NCBI GenBank assembly: GCA_014238425.1
Contig: JABABD010000040.1
Span: 310,001 to 374,000 of the forward strand
DNA: 64,000 nt
From: Flavobacteriaceae bacterium
GTDB taxonomy: Bacteria > Bacteroidota > Bacteroidia > Flavobacteriales > Flavobacteriaceae
Direction of reading: 5' to 3'
Below the pieces are notes generated by a model, which did not search any database, was not told where the DNA came from, and worked only from the letters and a program-made list of their open reading frames with translations. Position numbers and translations under genes: made by a program. Positions within the stretch are counted from its first letter, which is position 1; every line of letters starts with the position of its first letter. This document shows positions 1-8,792 of this stretch, piece by piece.

Positions 1-1
1 A

Positions 2-526
2 GTTAATTTATTAGCTGCTTCAGAAATGGCTCGCCAATTACGTTTACGTGATATGGGTGGGATTATTGTAGTAGATTTTATTGACTTAACAAGAGCAGAG
101 AATAGGAGAAAACTCTTCAATCATCTAAGAGATGAAATGAAAGATGACAGGGCTAAACATAAAATCCTGCCTCCTAGTAAGTTTGGATTGATTCAAATTA
201 CCAGACAAAGGGTAAGACCAGAAATAGACATTAAGACGAAAGAAGAAAATCCTAATGGCGTTAATGGCAGTGAAGTAGAAGCTCCTATTGGGCTTGTGCA
301 AAAAATATCTCACGATCTGGAGCAACTTTTCAAAAAAGACTATAAAAAGGTGACTTTAAACACACATCCTTTTATAGCAGCCTATTTAACTAAAGGCTTT
401 CCATCTGTGCGTTCAAAATGGTTTTTGGACCACAAAAAATGGGTAAAAATTCAACCAAGAGATGCTTACACGTATTTAGAGTATCATTTTTTTGATAAAA
501 ATGGTAATCAGGTTAACATTAAATAA
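2..526 (+). CDS. rng: Ribonuclease G/E family protein, C-terminal part
   Basis: The reading frame is already open at the left edge, so only the C-terminal ~174 residues are present. The segment GGIIVVDFIDL followed by NRRKLFNHLRDEMKDDRAKHK is the characteristic DNase-I-like subdomain of Rne/Rng endoribonucleases, which cleave single-stranded RNA and mature rRNA in the cytoplasm. The piece after it (ILPPSKFGLIQITRQRVRPE) is the usual small-domain start. The tail lacks the long disordered degradosome scaffold of E. coli RNase E, so RNase G is the better name. The gene ends 8 bases before a strong hairpin terminator. The family call is firm; the catalytic half lies outside the window. Confidence 0.9.
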   Translation, partial: VNLLAASEMARQLRLRDMGGIIVVDFIDLTRAENRRKLFNHLRDEMKDDRAKHKILPPSKFGLIQITRQRVRPEIDIKTKEENPNGVNGSEVEAPIGLVQKISHDLEQLFKKDYKKVTLNTHPFIAAYLTKGFPSVRSKWFLDHKKWVKIQPRDAYTYLEYHFFDKNGNQVNIK

Positions 527-534
527 TGAAAAAA

Positions 535-563
535 AGCCCAGACATAATGTCTGGGCTTTTTTT
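535..563. terminator. Bidirectional intrinsic terminator between convergent genes
   Basis: A perfect 10-bp inverted repeat (AGCCCAGACA, loop TAA, TGTCTGGGCT) is followed by seven T on the plus strand and preceded by a run of A, which gives a T tract on the minus strand too. It lies between the 3' end of the RNase G gene and the 3' end of the leftward T9SS gene, so it can serve both. Confidence 0.9.
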
Positions 564-580
564 ATGCCTATAAAATGCAT

Positions 581-2815
581 TTATTTCAATCCTTTTTTAA
601 TCAACACGTTTCCGTTTGCTAAAGTAGCCTTGGCAATAAAAACTACTTGATTTAGTTCTGCAAGTTTAAAACGTATTTGATTTTCTTGTTCAGTAATATT
701 AATATCATAAAGTTGTCTTCCTAAGACATCGAATATCTGAATATTCCGAATTTCTGTATTACTAGCTACCGTAAACGTTAGAGAACCATCTCCGTTCTTA
801 GTAATCATCAAATCCTCCGTAGAATCGTCTGTAAGATTATCTATGATGGATAAAGCTTCGGGTCTCAGCAGCAACTCAAAACGTTCTTTAAAAATGCCTT
901 CCTCGCTATTAAATACATAAGCGCCAGAGTTAAGATCATGAGTAACATTAGTTAAATTATCAACTAAGAATATTTCAGAAGTTTCTAAAATCCCTTCTAT
1001 ATTATCAATGGAAATTCTGTATTCGTTTTCACCAGAAACCAAGTTCTTAATTCCTAGCGGTATTACTTTTTCTTCGGTTAATTCTTCAAGTCCTTGAATA
1101 GCATAATGGCCATCTTCAATAATAGAGAAAAACGATATGTAACTACCTCCATCTAAACGTTTTCCATCATACAGTCTATCAACACCAATAGTAGCTCCTT
1201 CAACAAAGCCAATCAGTATCTGACTAAAAGCACCATAATCGTTTTCAAGATTCAACCAAACTCTATCTGTGGCCCTAAAGAAATCATCATTCCCAGTCGT
1301 AACCCGCATGGAATTATTGAATGTTGCCACGCCACTACTGGTAAGGGCTTCGATAAAAAATCCTTGCCCTGAAGCAATAATACCAGTTGGTGCAGTTCCT
1401 CCAGTAACTGCCGCAACACCGCCTGTTCCAGGATTATATGAAGCATAGTCGTCGACTGAAAAATTCAAGTTATCTGGCCCAGGATTTGCTCCCAAAGGTG
1501 CCGAGTTATGAGTCCATAAGTATATTGTTCCATCCAATCCTACATTAGCTGGGTGCGTTAAAAATGTACCTGCGTTCAATCCTGATGGATAAGGGTTTCC
1601 TAAAAAATTCCAATTTGGATCTCCAGCAGCGACACTTACTGTTACTAATGTAGTAATCTGACCGTTGTTGAATTGCCCATCAAATGTATAGGTTTGTGCT
1701 TGTGGGAAAGGCATGGCCGAGCTTTGCGCAAATGCTGCATATCCTTTTCCAGGAATCATAGGGCCTGTTGCTATGGCCCAATCATTAGAATTGTCATCAA
1801 AACCATCTGTGTCTGTGTCTTCAAAATTAGATGCATCATAATCAAATACCCTGTTGACTGGCACAAGATCCAACCCACTACCAACTTCTCCGAGGGTTTC
1901 ATTTACAAAGGGTGAGCTCCAATAGGTGTAACTATAGTATGCTTGAAGCGGAGTTGTGGTTTTCTGGACTATTCCAGTGCCAACGCCATTCAGGGTCACT
2001 GTTGAAGCAACATCTAACTGAACAAAATTTGCTTCAGATGCCACCAATATTGTACCATCAATGGTCACATCATTGGTGACTTGCACATAATCTGTTCCTT
2101 GTATAGCTAGAGTGTTTCCAGCATTTACAAACAAGCTACACGCATCAAAACTACCTCCATCAGTAGCTGTGTCGTAATCCCCATCAATAACAATACTATA
2201 TGTGTTGTCCGGTAATGCAGGCGTCCACATTGTACCATCCCAAGTTGTAGTTAACGGACACTCAAGTCCAACAATTCCGTTAAAGGTAAAATCATTTATA
2301 CTAAATGTTCCTATGGCTGAACTTGCACCCCAAGCATAGATCCCAAAAGTAATAGGGCCCGATATATTTTGATATGCCATAGCTGACAAATCTATTGTCG
2401 ATCCAGCTATAGTTGGAACACCAATATCGCTTGTATAAGCATCTAAACTACTTCTCAATGCAATAGCATTAGGACCTGCACCTGACGCTTGACCAGTATA
2501 AATAAAGCTAATAAAATCGATTTCATACCCCATGTTTGGATTCAACGTAAATTCAAAATATGCCGTGTTATCTAGTGCAGCCGTATTCCAGGACCTAGCA
2601 TTATATCTATTTGCAGCATTAGCTCCGTTAATTCCAGCACCTCTTCCAATACCAGAAGCTACAATATTTGCATCAACTATTTGGCCCACAACAAATGGAT
2701 TACTTATACTAGGGTTGGGATCTGTAATTGGATTATTGAAAATAGATTGTCCAAAACTAGAATTAAATGCTAGTGAAAAACAAACTAAAAGCAATAAGTA
2801 GTATTTCTTTTTCAT
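581..2815 (-). CDS. Secreted T9SS protein, probable type C sorting signal
   Basis: This 744-residue protein has a Sec signal peptide ending near FGQ. Its N-terminal third resembles a beta-sandwich adhesion-like domain (PNMGYEIDFISF, FTFNGIVG). A long segment follows with the landmarks WDGTMWTP, YYSYTYWSSP, WNFLGNPYPSG, IASGQGFF and FNNSMRV. These recur in order in a flavobacterial family usually named 'T9SS sorting signal type C domain-containing protein' (recalled, not searched). The last ~80 residues (IQIFDVLGRQLYDINI to the Lys-rich end) form the T9SS C-terminal sorting tail. It is probably exported through the type IX system to the cell surface. It is paralogous to the gene at 4155-6491. 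Substrate and role are unknown. Confidence 0.8.
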   Translation of the reverse strand: MKKKYYLLLLVCFSLAFNSSFGQSIFNNPITDPNPSISNPFVVGQIVDANIVASGIGRGAGINGANAANRYNARSWNTAALDNTAYFEFTLNPNMGYEIDFISFIYTGQASGAGPNAIALRSSLDAYTSDIGVPTIAGSTIDLSAMAYQNISGPITFGIYAWGASSAIGTFSINDFTFNGIVGLECPLTTTWDGTMWTPALPDNTYSIVIDGDYDTATDGGSFDACSLFVNAGNTLAIQGTDYVQVTNDVTIDGTILVASEANFVQLDVASTVTLNGVGTGIVQKTTTPLQAYYSYTYWSSPFVNETLGEVGSGLDLVPVNRVFDYDASNFEDTDTDGFDDNSNDWAIATGPMIPGKGYAAFAQSSAMPFPQAQTYTFDGQFNNGQITTLVTVSVAAGDPNWNFLGNPYPSGLNAGTFLTHPANVGLDGTIYLWTHNSAPLGANPGPDNLNFSVDDYASYNPGTGGVAAVTGGTAPTGIIASGQGFFIEALTSSGVATFNNSMRVTTGNDDFFRATDRVWLNLENDYGAFSQILIGFVEGATIGVDRLYDGKRLDGGSYISFFSIIEDGHYAIQGLEELTEEKVIPLGIKNLVSGENEYRISIDNIEGILETSEIFLVDNLTNVTHDLNSGAYVFNSEEGIFKERFELLLRPEALSIIDNLTDDSTEDLMITKNGDGSLTFTVASNTEIRNIQIFDVLGRQLYDINITEQENQIRFKLAELNQVVFIAKATLANGNVLIKKGLK

Positions 2816-2858
2816 AATTTGGGATTATATTTAATACTTATATCTATCTTTCCAGTTA

Positions 2859-3332
2859 TTGAGCATTTCTAAAACATATTCTCTAGACGAAGCCAGACAA
2901 AAACTGGAATACTATTGTTCATATCAAGAACGCTGTCATAAAGAAGTTGAACAAAAGTTAAAGGATATGAAAATGATTCCTGACGCTAGGAACATTATCC
3001 TCATTCATCTTATGGGAAACAACTACCTAAATGAAGAACGCTTTGCCAAAACATATGTTAGAGGCAAGTTCAGAATTAAGAAATGGGGGCGACATCGATT
3101 AACACTTGAATTAAGAAAGAAAAATATAAGTAAAGTTAATATAAATCTGGCGCTTAAGGAAATAGCCGAGCCTGAGTATGTCGATATTTTCAATGAGTTA
3201 AGCGAAAAAAAAGCGAATTCGTTACGAGAACCCAATAAATTGAAGAAAAAAAAGAAACTATTGGACTACTTACTCTATCGGGGTTGGGAAAGTCATTTAG
3301 TGTACGATAAGGTGAATGAATTGATCAAATAA
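2859..3332 (+). CDS. recX: Regulatory protein RecX
   Basis: The 157-residue product is the size of a RecX protein, a cytoplasmic modulator of RecA filaments. The N-terminal repeat (YSLDEARQKLEYYCSYQERCHKEVEQKL) and the central YLNEERFAKTYVRGKFRIKKWGRHRL block match the three-helix repeat signature, notably NEERFA and the basic K(W)GR segment. The start is a TTG codon. An in-frame TAA lies at 2832-2834 and the first ATG is only at residue 37, inside conserved sequence, so TTG is the best choice. Only 43 bases separate it from the divergent T9SS gene. The downstream lipoprotein starts 17 bases after its stop, suggesting co-transcription. Confidence 0.85.
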   Translation: MSISKTYSLDEARQKLEYYCSYQERCHKEVEQKLKDMKMIPDARNIILIHLMGNNYLNEERFAKTYVRGKFRIKKWGRHRLTLELRKKNISKVNINLALKEIAEPEYVDIFNELSEKKANSLREPNKLKKKKKLLDYLLYRGWESHLVYDKVNELIK

Positions 3333-3349
3333 AATTTAAAACCATCCAA

Positions 3350-3955
3350 ATGAGAATACTACTAATAATACTATGTTCTTGCTATATTTTTTCATGTAAA
3401 AAAGCAATTAAAGAAGAAAAAGGAGTTGCAAAAAGTGAATTTAAAACCACAACTGAAGCTCAGGAATTCTGGAGCAACTTAAAAATGCTTTGTGGCAAAT
3501 CTTTTGAAGGAACTCTTAAACTTCCTGAAAATGATGAGCAGTTTGGTGGTAAAAAACTTGTTATGCATGTTCGTTCTTGTAATGACAGTATCATTAAAAT
3601 TCCGTTTTTTGCAGGCGAAGATAGATCAAGAACTTGGGTACTGAAACTCAAAAATAATCGTATCACTCTCAAACATGACCATAGACATGAGGATGGCTCC
3701 GAAGACGAAATCACCCAGTATGGTGGTATAACGACAAACACTGGTCAAGCCTCTCTTCAGGTTTTTTCGGCAGATGAAGAGACAAAACATATGATTCCAG
3801 CAGCTTCATCAAATACCTGGTGGATTACTCTGGACGACAAACAATTCACTTATAATTTAAGGCGATTGGGCACACCTCGTGTGTTTAGGGTAACTTTCGA
3901 TTTAACTAAAACTATTAAAACCCCAGAAGCACCTTGGGGATGGAAAGAGGATTAA
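3350..3955 (+). CDS. Conserved lipoprotein of unknown function
   Basis: The 201-residue product begins with a short leader (MRILLIILCSCYIFSC) that ends in a lipobox-like FSC with the lipidated Cys at position 16, so it should be anchored in a membrane facing the periplasm or surface. The mature part is soluble and mostly beta in character, with a His/Asp-rich stretch (LKHDHRHEDGSEDE) and a Trp-rich C-terminus (APWGWKED). I recognise it only as a conserved hypothetical lipoprotein and no catalytic motif is evident. It follows recX with a 17-base gap and probably shares its transcript, although a functional link to recombination is unlikely. Confidence 0.7.
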   Translation: MRILLIILCSCYIFSCKKAIKEEKGVAKSEFKTTTEAQEFWSNLKMLCGKSFEGTLKLPENDEQFGGKKLVMHVRSCNDSIIKIPFFAGEDRSRTWVLKLKNNRITLKHDHRHEDGSEDEITQYGGITTNTGQASLQVFSADEETKHMIPAASSNTWWITLDDKQFTYNLRRLGTPRVFRVTFDLTKTIKTPEAPWGWKED

Positions 3956-4154
3956 GAATTATTATTTGTTTTTAAAATGATTCATTCTTCAATAACTCTT
4001 TTTTGGCCTTTTTACGGTAGGCTTAAGAAGATTAGGCATGTCTTGTTCCTATCTATTTTAGTGTTCTTTCGTCCCACTTGAAAATAATTAAAACACTTAT
4101 AGAAACAATATCAATAGGCAAATTGATTCTAAACATGCCAAACCTCCTAAAAGC

Positions 4155-6491
4155 TTACTTTGTCTTTATCATTTTTTTAGTAATGACTTGACCATTAGAT
4201 AGTTTTGTTTTTGCTATGAACATAGTTCCTGCTGTTCCTGAAAGATTACAGATTTGTGAATTAGAAAATCCTTCAAGATTACGGACTATCCTTCCCAAAT
4301 AATCCATAATAGTTATTGAGGCAATATAGAAATTCTCCCTTACAATAAATTTAAAATTTTCTCCAGGCAACTCTATGATTTTTAAGTCATTTAAAGATAA
4401 TTCACTTTCCATATTAGACAATAATTCTTGATTTATGGACAATTGAAAACGATTATTGAATTCTCCTATTTCTGCTACGAAACCATATTCCGATTCTGAC
4501 AAATTGTGTACAATATTCAACAAATTGTCCTTTAGATAAATTGTACCATCATTAAAAAAATTCCCTTCTATTCTTCCCACTGAAAGCTTATATATAGTTG
4601 CATCTTCATTCATTGTCACGAAGCCTAGATTGATAATCTCATCATCTCCCAAATTATTTGGATCTTTACCCTGAATCGCAAATTTCATGTTGTCACTGGG
4701 TAAAATTGAATAAACCTTAGCGCTTGTATTCAATGACATATCCTTTGGTGTGTCATAAAAATTTCCATCAAATCCATCGGTACACCCATTCACGTAACCT
4801 ATCAAGGTTTGGTTAAACAATCCGCTATCTGTTCTTAAATCAATCCACAACTTATTTATTTCACTGGAGGTATTTGATCTAAAAAATTGAGTATTATTTC
4901 CTGTGACTCTCATAGCATTATTGAAAACAACATTGCCAGAATTAGATGGTCGACTATCCGAAAAAGTAACAAACACTCCTTGACCAGAAGGAATGAATCT
5001 ATTAGGAATAACACCATCACCTCCCGCAGTTTCACCTACTCCATTTATTATTGCATAGTCTCCTGAAATAAAATTTGAATTTTCATTACCGTTATTCGTT
5101 GCATTTGGATCAGTGTTTTGGGACCATAGATAAATGGCACCATCCAAAACTCCTGTAGGGTTTAAAGTATACGAGTTTTCATTAAAAAAAGCATCTACAT
5201 CAATGGCTGATGGGTACGGGTTTCCTATAAAATTCCAATTCAGGTCATTCAGTTCAGTATCATTCCTTACAAGAGGAATATTTATAATTCCATTATTGAA
5301 AGGTCCCTCAAAAGTATAGCTGAACTGGTACGGCGGAGAACCAGGCCCCGAAAATGTGCTAGGGTTGTGTGTAGCAGCATAACCAATTCCTGGAAGCATA
5401 ATGTCTATTCCATTAGCGAATGTCCATGCATCTCCATTATCATCAATACCATCTTGACCTGGAACTAATATATTATTGTTATTGGTTTCGGCTAAAGCAT
5501 CTTCGTAATTAGCCCCATTGAACCAAAATATCCTATTTGCACTTGACTCTGATAGCCCGTTGGCAATAGTCTCTCCTGAAACTGGTGAACTCCAATACGT
5601 ATATTCATACCAATTGAACAAAGGTGAGGTTGTTTTTTCAACTATTATGGATCCATTTTCGGTAACAGAGCCATAATTATTGTTTTGCACAAGAGCTCCT
5701 TGAGAGCGAACAATTATATTCCCATCTGCTACAATATCATTCTCAACTTCTACGTATTTAGAATCGTCAATAATCAAAGTAGTTCCAGTATTAACTGTAA
5801 GACTGCAAGCACTAAAACTCGGCAAGGTGTCGCTATCATAGTCTGCTGCAATAACAACTGTTGTAGTAATTGTAGGTGCTGATGGAGACCAAGAGATACC
5901 ATCCCATGTTGAGATTGATGTACAAATCAAACTAGCAACACCGTTAATAACAACACCCTTATTTGTCTCTGTGTTTTCCTCTATATTGAATCTTCCAAGT
6001 AAATCCCATGCATTGTAGGCATATAACCTAAAGGTAATTGTGCTTGTAACATTAGTCAAAAAAGATATATCTATATCATTGTTAACATCTATTATACCTG
6101 GATTAACGCTCGAATCAGTAAAAATCGTAGTAAAACCAGATCCAGCATCAACCTGTATCTCTGCCATGGTCGGGCCATCTCCATTTCTTCGATAGCTAAT
6201 GTCCATAGTAGTTAGATCCATTTGATACCCTGGATTAGGTGTTAGGGTCCACTCCAAATAATCATCTACGCCAATCGATGAAGTAGTTGACCAATGCCTT
6301 GATGTATAGACAAATGCACCTATTGAAGTCACACCAGGTCCTCTACAAATTCCTGTCGCCGTAACATTGCCATCGTTATTAACAATACCGCTACAACCAA
6401 TATCTTGCAGAGAGCTATATGATGCAATCTCTTGACCATAGCTTATTGATAAGCATACAATGGTAACTAAAAAAGTAACTAATTTTTTCAT
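4155..6491 (-). CDS. Secreted T9SS protein, paralogue of the 581-2815 product
   Basis: This 778-residue product has a signal peptide ending near SYGQ and the same architecture as the protein at 581-2815. An N-terminal beta-sandwich-like part (LEWTLTPNPGYQMDL) is followed by STWDGISWSP, YEYTYWSSPVSGE, NFIGNPYPSAID, IPSGQGVF and FNNAMRV. It ends in a sorting tail containing ITIMDYLGRIVRNLEG and a Lys-rich end. The order of landmarks and the tail indicate surface export by the type IX system. Acidic clusters such as DGIDDNGDAW may bind calcium, as in many T9SS cargo proteins (inference). The pair flanks recX and a lipoprotein and probably arose by duplication. Function is unknown. Confidence 0.8.
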   Translation of the reverse strand: MKKLVTFLVTIVCLSISYGQEIASYSSLQDIGCSGIVNNDGNVTATGICRGPGVTSIGAFVYTSRHWSTTSSIGVDDYLEWTLTPNPGYQMDLTTMDISYRRNGDGPTMAEIQVDAGSGFTTIFTDSSVNPGIIDVNNDIDISFLTNVTSTITFRLYAYNAWDLLGRFNIEENTETNKGVVINGVASLICTSISTWDGISWSPSAPTITTTVVIAADYDSDTLPSFSACSLTVNTGTTLIIDDSKYVEVENDIVADGNIIVRSQGALVQNNNYGSVTENGSIIVEKTTSPLFNWYEYTYWSSPVSGETIANGLSESSANRIFWFNGANYEDALAETNNNNILVPGQDGIDDNGDAWTFANGIDIMLPGIGYAATHNPSTFSGPGSPPYQFSYTFEGPFNNGIINIPLVRNDTELNDLNWNFIGNPYPSAIDVDAFFNENSYTLNPTGVLDGAIYLWSQNTDPNATNNGNENSNFISGDYAIINGVGETAGGDGVIPNRFIPSGQGVFVTFSDSRPSNSGNVVFNNAMRVTGNNTQFFRSNTSSEINKLWIDLRTDSGLFNQTLIGYVNGCTDGFDGNFYDTPKDMSLNTSAKVYSILPSDNMKFAIQGKDPNNLGDDEIINLGFVTMNEDATIYKLSVGRIEGNFFNDGTIYLKDNLLNIVHNLSESEYGFVAEIGEFNNRFQLSINQELLSNMESELSLNDLKIIELPGENFKFIVRENFYIASITIMDYLGRIVRNLEGFSNSQICNLSGTAGTMFIAKTKLSNGQVITKKMIKTK

Positions 6492-6758
6492 AGTTAGGTT
6501 AAATTTTATAGATAAGGGAATCTAATCGTTAAACAATTTAAATCAGATTATGGCTATGCCATGCTCAAGTTATAGAGGGGTAATAACTTAAAAAATAAAG
6601 AGTAGAGTATGTGTCTTGTATGTAACAGACTTGGTCTAAGCTATTAAATTTCAGTAGATTAATTAAAAAAGTATGGTTTTTTCGACAAACAACATCAAAC
6701 TGTAATGAAACCACTTAGTTATAATATGGATAGTCATTACTTTAAAGAAAAATAGTGT

Positions 6759-7619
6759 CTATAAGGTTTTATTTGTCTTAAGAATGGCTTGTTCATTTTT
6801 CCAGTCAATCCATTTTTGACCTTTTAAACGTCTCATCATATTATCATAATTACGCATAATGAACACATTGTAGATAGCTTTTCCAAGATTCTTGGGGTTT
6901 CTGGCAATTGCTCTTAAGCTCATCGAAAAGCCTGGAGTAACATAACGCATATAATGCCAGTAGCCTTCTGGCATATACAAGACATTACCATGCTCTAGAT
7001 TTGTAATATAACCTTTCGCATTCTTTAGTGCAGGCCACTTATTGAAATCTGGATCCGTGAAATCAATATCTTCTCTTACAATGAGAGAATGTGGTATTTT
7101 ATACAAATGCTTATTCTGTTTTTGGTCAAATAAAATACATTGTTTCTTGCCTTCGAAATGAAAATGAAAAATATTAGCCAAATCAATATCATAATGCATA
7201 AATGTATAGGAATCTTTTCCACCAAAGAAGAGCATAGGCAGGCCTTTCATCAATCGTAATCCAAAATCTGGATACGTAAAATCTTTTTGAAGTTGAGGCA
7301 CTTCCTTCAATATATTCCAAAGAAAAATTCTAAATTTAGTCGGTTCTCGTTTAAGAAGATCGACATATTCGCTCATTCTCATCTTCGCGTGAGGTTCATT
7401 AAAACCGTCATTATAATCTACTGGGCGATTATCATATAGAGGCACTATTTTATCTCCTGCAACATCTCTCATATAATCCAAACTCCATTTTGTATACGCT
7501 GGCCAATCATTCACGAATTCTTCAATAACCACAGGTTTTTGCGGTTTGAAATAGCGCTCTATAAAATCCTCTTTAGTGATGGTTTTAACGCGCGGTATGT
7601 CTTGAAGATTCAATTTCAA
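6759..7619 (-). CDS. Cupin-like JmjC-type Fe(II)/2-oxoglutarate oxygenase
   Basis: The 286-residue protein is a cupin-8/JmjC-type fold. The metal triad is visible: His142 and Asp144 in MHYDIDL, and His222 in EGYWHYM. The opening segment (ITKEDFIERYFKPQKPVVI) is typical of bacterial JmjC hydroxylases, which use Fe(II), O2 and 2-oxoglutarate to hydroxylate protein side chains or small molecules. The substrate is unknown. The start appears to be TTG: no ATG lies upstream before an in-frame stop and the first internal Met is at residue 50. It lies 56 bases downstream of bioB on the same strand and is probably the last gene of that unit. A link to biotin is contextual only. Confidence 0.8.
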   Translation of the reverse strand: MKLNLQDIPRVKTITKEDFIERYFKPQKPVVIEEFVNDWPAYTKWSLDYMRDVAGDKIVPLYDNRPVDYNDGFNEPHAKMRMSEYVDLLKREPTKFRIFLWNILKEVPQLQKDFTYPDFGLRLMKGLPMLFFGGKDSYTFMHYDIDLANIFHFHFEGKKQCILFDQKQNKHLYKIPHSLIVREDIDFTDPDFNKWPALKNAKGYITNLEHGNVLYMPEGYWHYMRYVTPGFSMSLRAIARNPKNLGKAIYNVFIMRNYDNMMRRLKGQKWIDWKNEQAILKTNKTL

Positions 7620-7675
7620 ACTTTTTAACGTTCCAGAATTAATAAAACACTAATAAATAATCAATGTTTTGAATA

Positions 7676-8764
7676 TCACTTTACTGTTTTGGCTTTGGCT
7701 ATCTCATTTCTATCTATCTTATGATCTGGCCTGGACCATTTAGGCTTCTCTCCTAACGCCTCTAATTGCGAATCGGAAGCCTCGACTGTTTTAGGTTGTG
7801 ATTTTTTTGTAAATGGTTTTTGTGGGTTCAATCCGAGTAATTCAAACATTTTCATGTCTTCGTTTACATCTGGATTTGGCGTTGTAAGCAACTTATCACC
7901 CGCAAAAATAGAATTAGCTCCACCAAAGAAACACATGGCTTGACCTTCACGACTCATGTTAGTTCTCCCTGCAGAAAGACGCACTTGAGTTTCTGGCATG
8001 ACTATTCTAGTCGTTGCAACCATACGTATCATTTCCCAGATTTCAACAGGTTTTTCGCTTTCCATTGGAGTTCCTTCAACAGCTACTAACGCATTGATTG
8101 GCACAGATTCTGGTTGTGGATTAAGAGTTGAAAGTGCTACAAGCATTCCCGCCCTATCTTCTATCTTTTCTCCCATGCCAATAATACCGCCCGAGCAGAC
8201 CGTTACATTGGTTTTACGAACATTATCTATGGTTTCTAATCTATCTTCATAACCTCTTGTAGAGATGACTTCTTTATAATACTCTTCTGATGAATCTAAA
8301 TTATGGTTATAAGCATATAGTCCTGCTTCAGCAAGTCGTTGAGCCTGATTCTCTGTAATCATTCCTAATGTGCAACAAACTTCCATATCCAGTTTGTTAA
8401 TGGTTCTTACCATTTCCAGGACCTCATCAAACTCTTTACCATCTTTAACGTTCCTCCAGGCTGCTCCCATACAAACTCGAGAGCTGCCAGATGCTTTTGC
8501 TCGAAGTGCCTGCGCCTTTACTTGTTGGACACTCATAAGGTCATTGCCTTCAATATCAGTATGATATCTTGCTGCTTGAGGGCAATAGCCACAATCTTCT
8601 GGACAGCCTCCTGTTTTTATAGATAACAAAGTACTTACCTGAACGGCATTAGGGTCATGATGCTCTCTGTGAATTGTTGCAGCCTCATAAAGAAGCTCCA
8701 TTAATGGTTTATTATAAATATCTAGGATTTCTTCTTTTGTCCAATTATGTCTCATGTTACTCAT
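7676..8764 (-). CDS. bioB: Biotin synthase BioB
   Basis: A radical-SAM enzyme that inserts sulfur into dethiobiotin in the last step of biotin synthesis. The SAM-cluster motif CPEDCGYC (CxxxCxxC) is intact. The [2Fe-2S] Cys residues (VCMGAAW, VCCTLGM) and conserved segments such as YNHNLDSSEEYY, GGIIGMGE and RLSAGR follow. The ORF is open upstream to a TTG at 8776, but the ATG at 8764 (MSNMRHNWTKEEI) matches the usual N-terminus and is chosen here, giving 362 residues. The C-terminal ~40 residues form a low-complexity Lys-rich extension. It lies downstream of the KAS and hydrolase genes in a tightly spaced unit, separate from bioFDA. Confidence 0.95.
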   Translation of the reverse strand: MSNMRHNWTKEEILDIYNKPLMELLYEAATIHREHHDPNAVQVSTLLSIKTGGCPEDCGYCPQAARYHTDIEGNDLMSVQQVKAQALRAKASGSSRVCMGAAWRNVKDGKEFDEVLEMVRTINKLDMEVCCTLGMITENQAQRLAEAGLYAYNHNLDSSEEYYKEVISTRGYEDRLETIDNVRKTNVTVCSGGIIGMGEKIEDRAGMLVALSTLNPQPESVPINALVAVEGTPMESEKPVEIWEMIRMVATTRIVMPETQVRLSAGRTNMSREGQAMCFFGGANSIFAGDKLLTTPNPDVNEDMKMFELLGLNPQKPFTKKSQPKTVEASDSQLEALGEKPKWSRPDHKIDRNEIAKAKTVK

Positions 8765-8792
8765 ATATCTAATCAAGAAATTAGTTTAACGT

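Noticed and set aside
2532-2801. Open frame on the plus strand inside the first T9SS gene
   Set aside because: It is fully antisense to a well-supported gene and its product has no recognisable domain; the same applies to the other long antisense or out-of-phase frames inside large genes.
4035-4139. GGCATGT (4035-4041) and ACATGCC (4133-4139) as a regulatory inverted repeat
   Set aside because: Seven bases separated by more than 90 in an AT-rich gap, with no adjoining promoter element; too weak.
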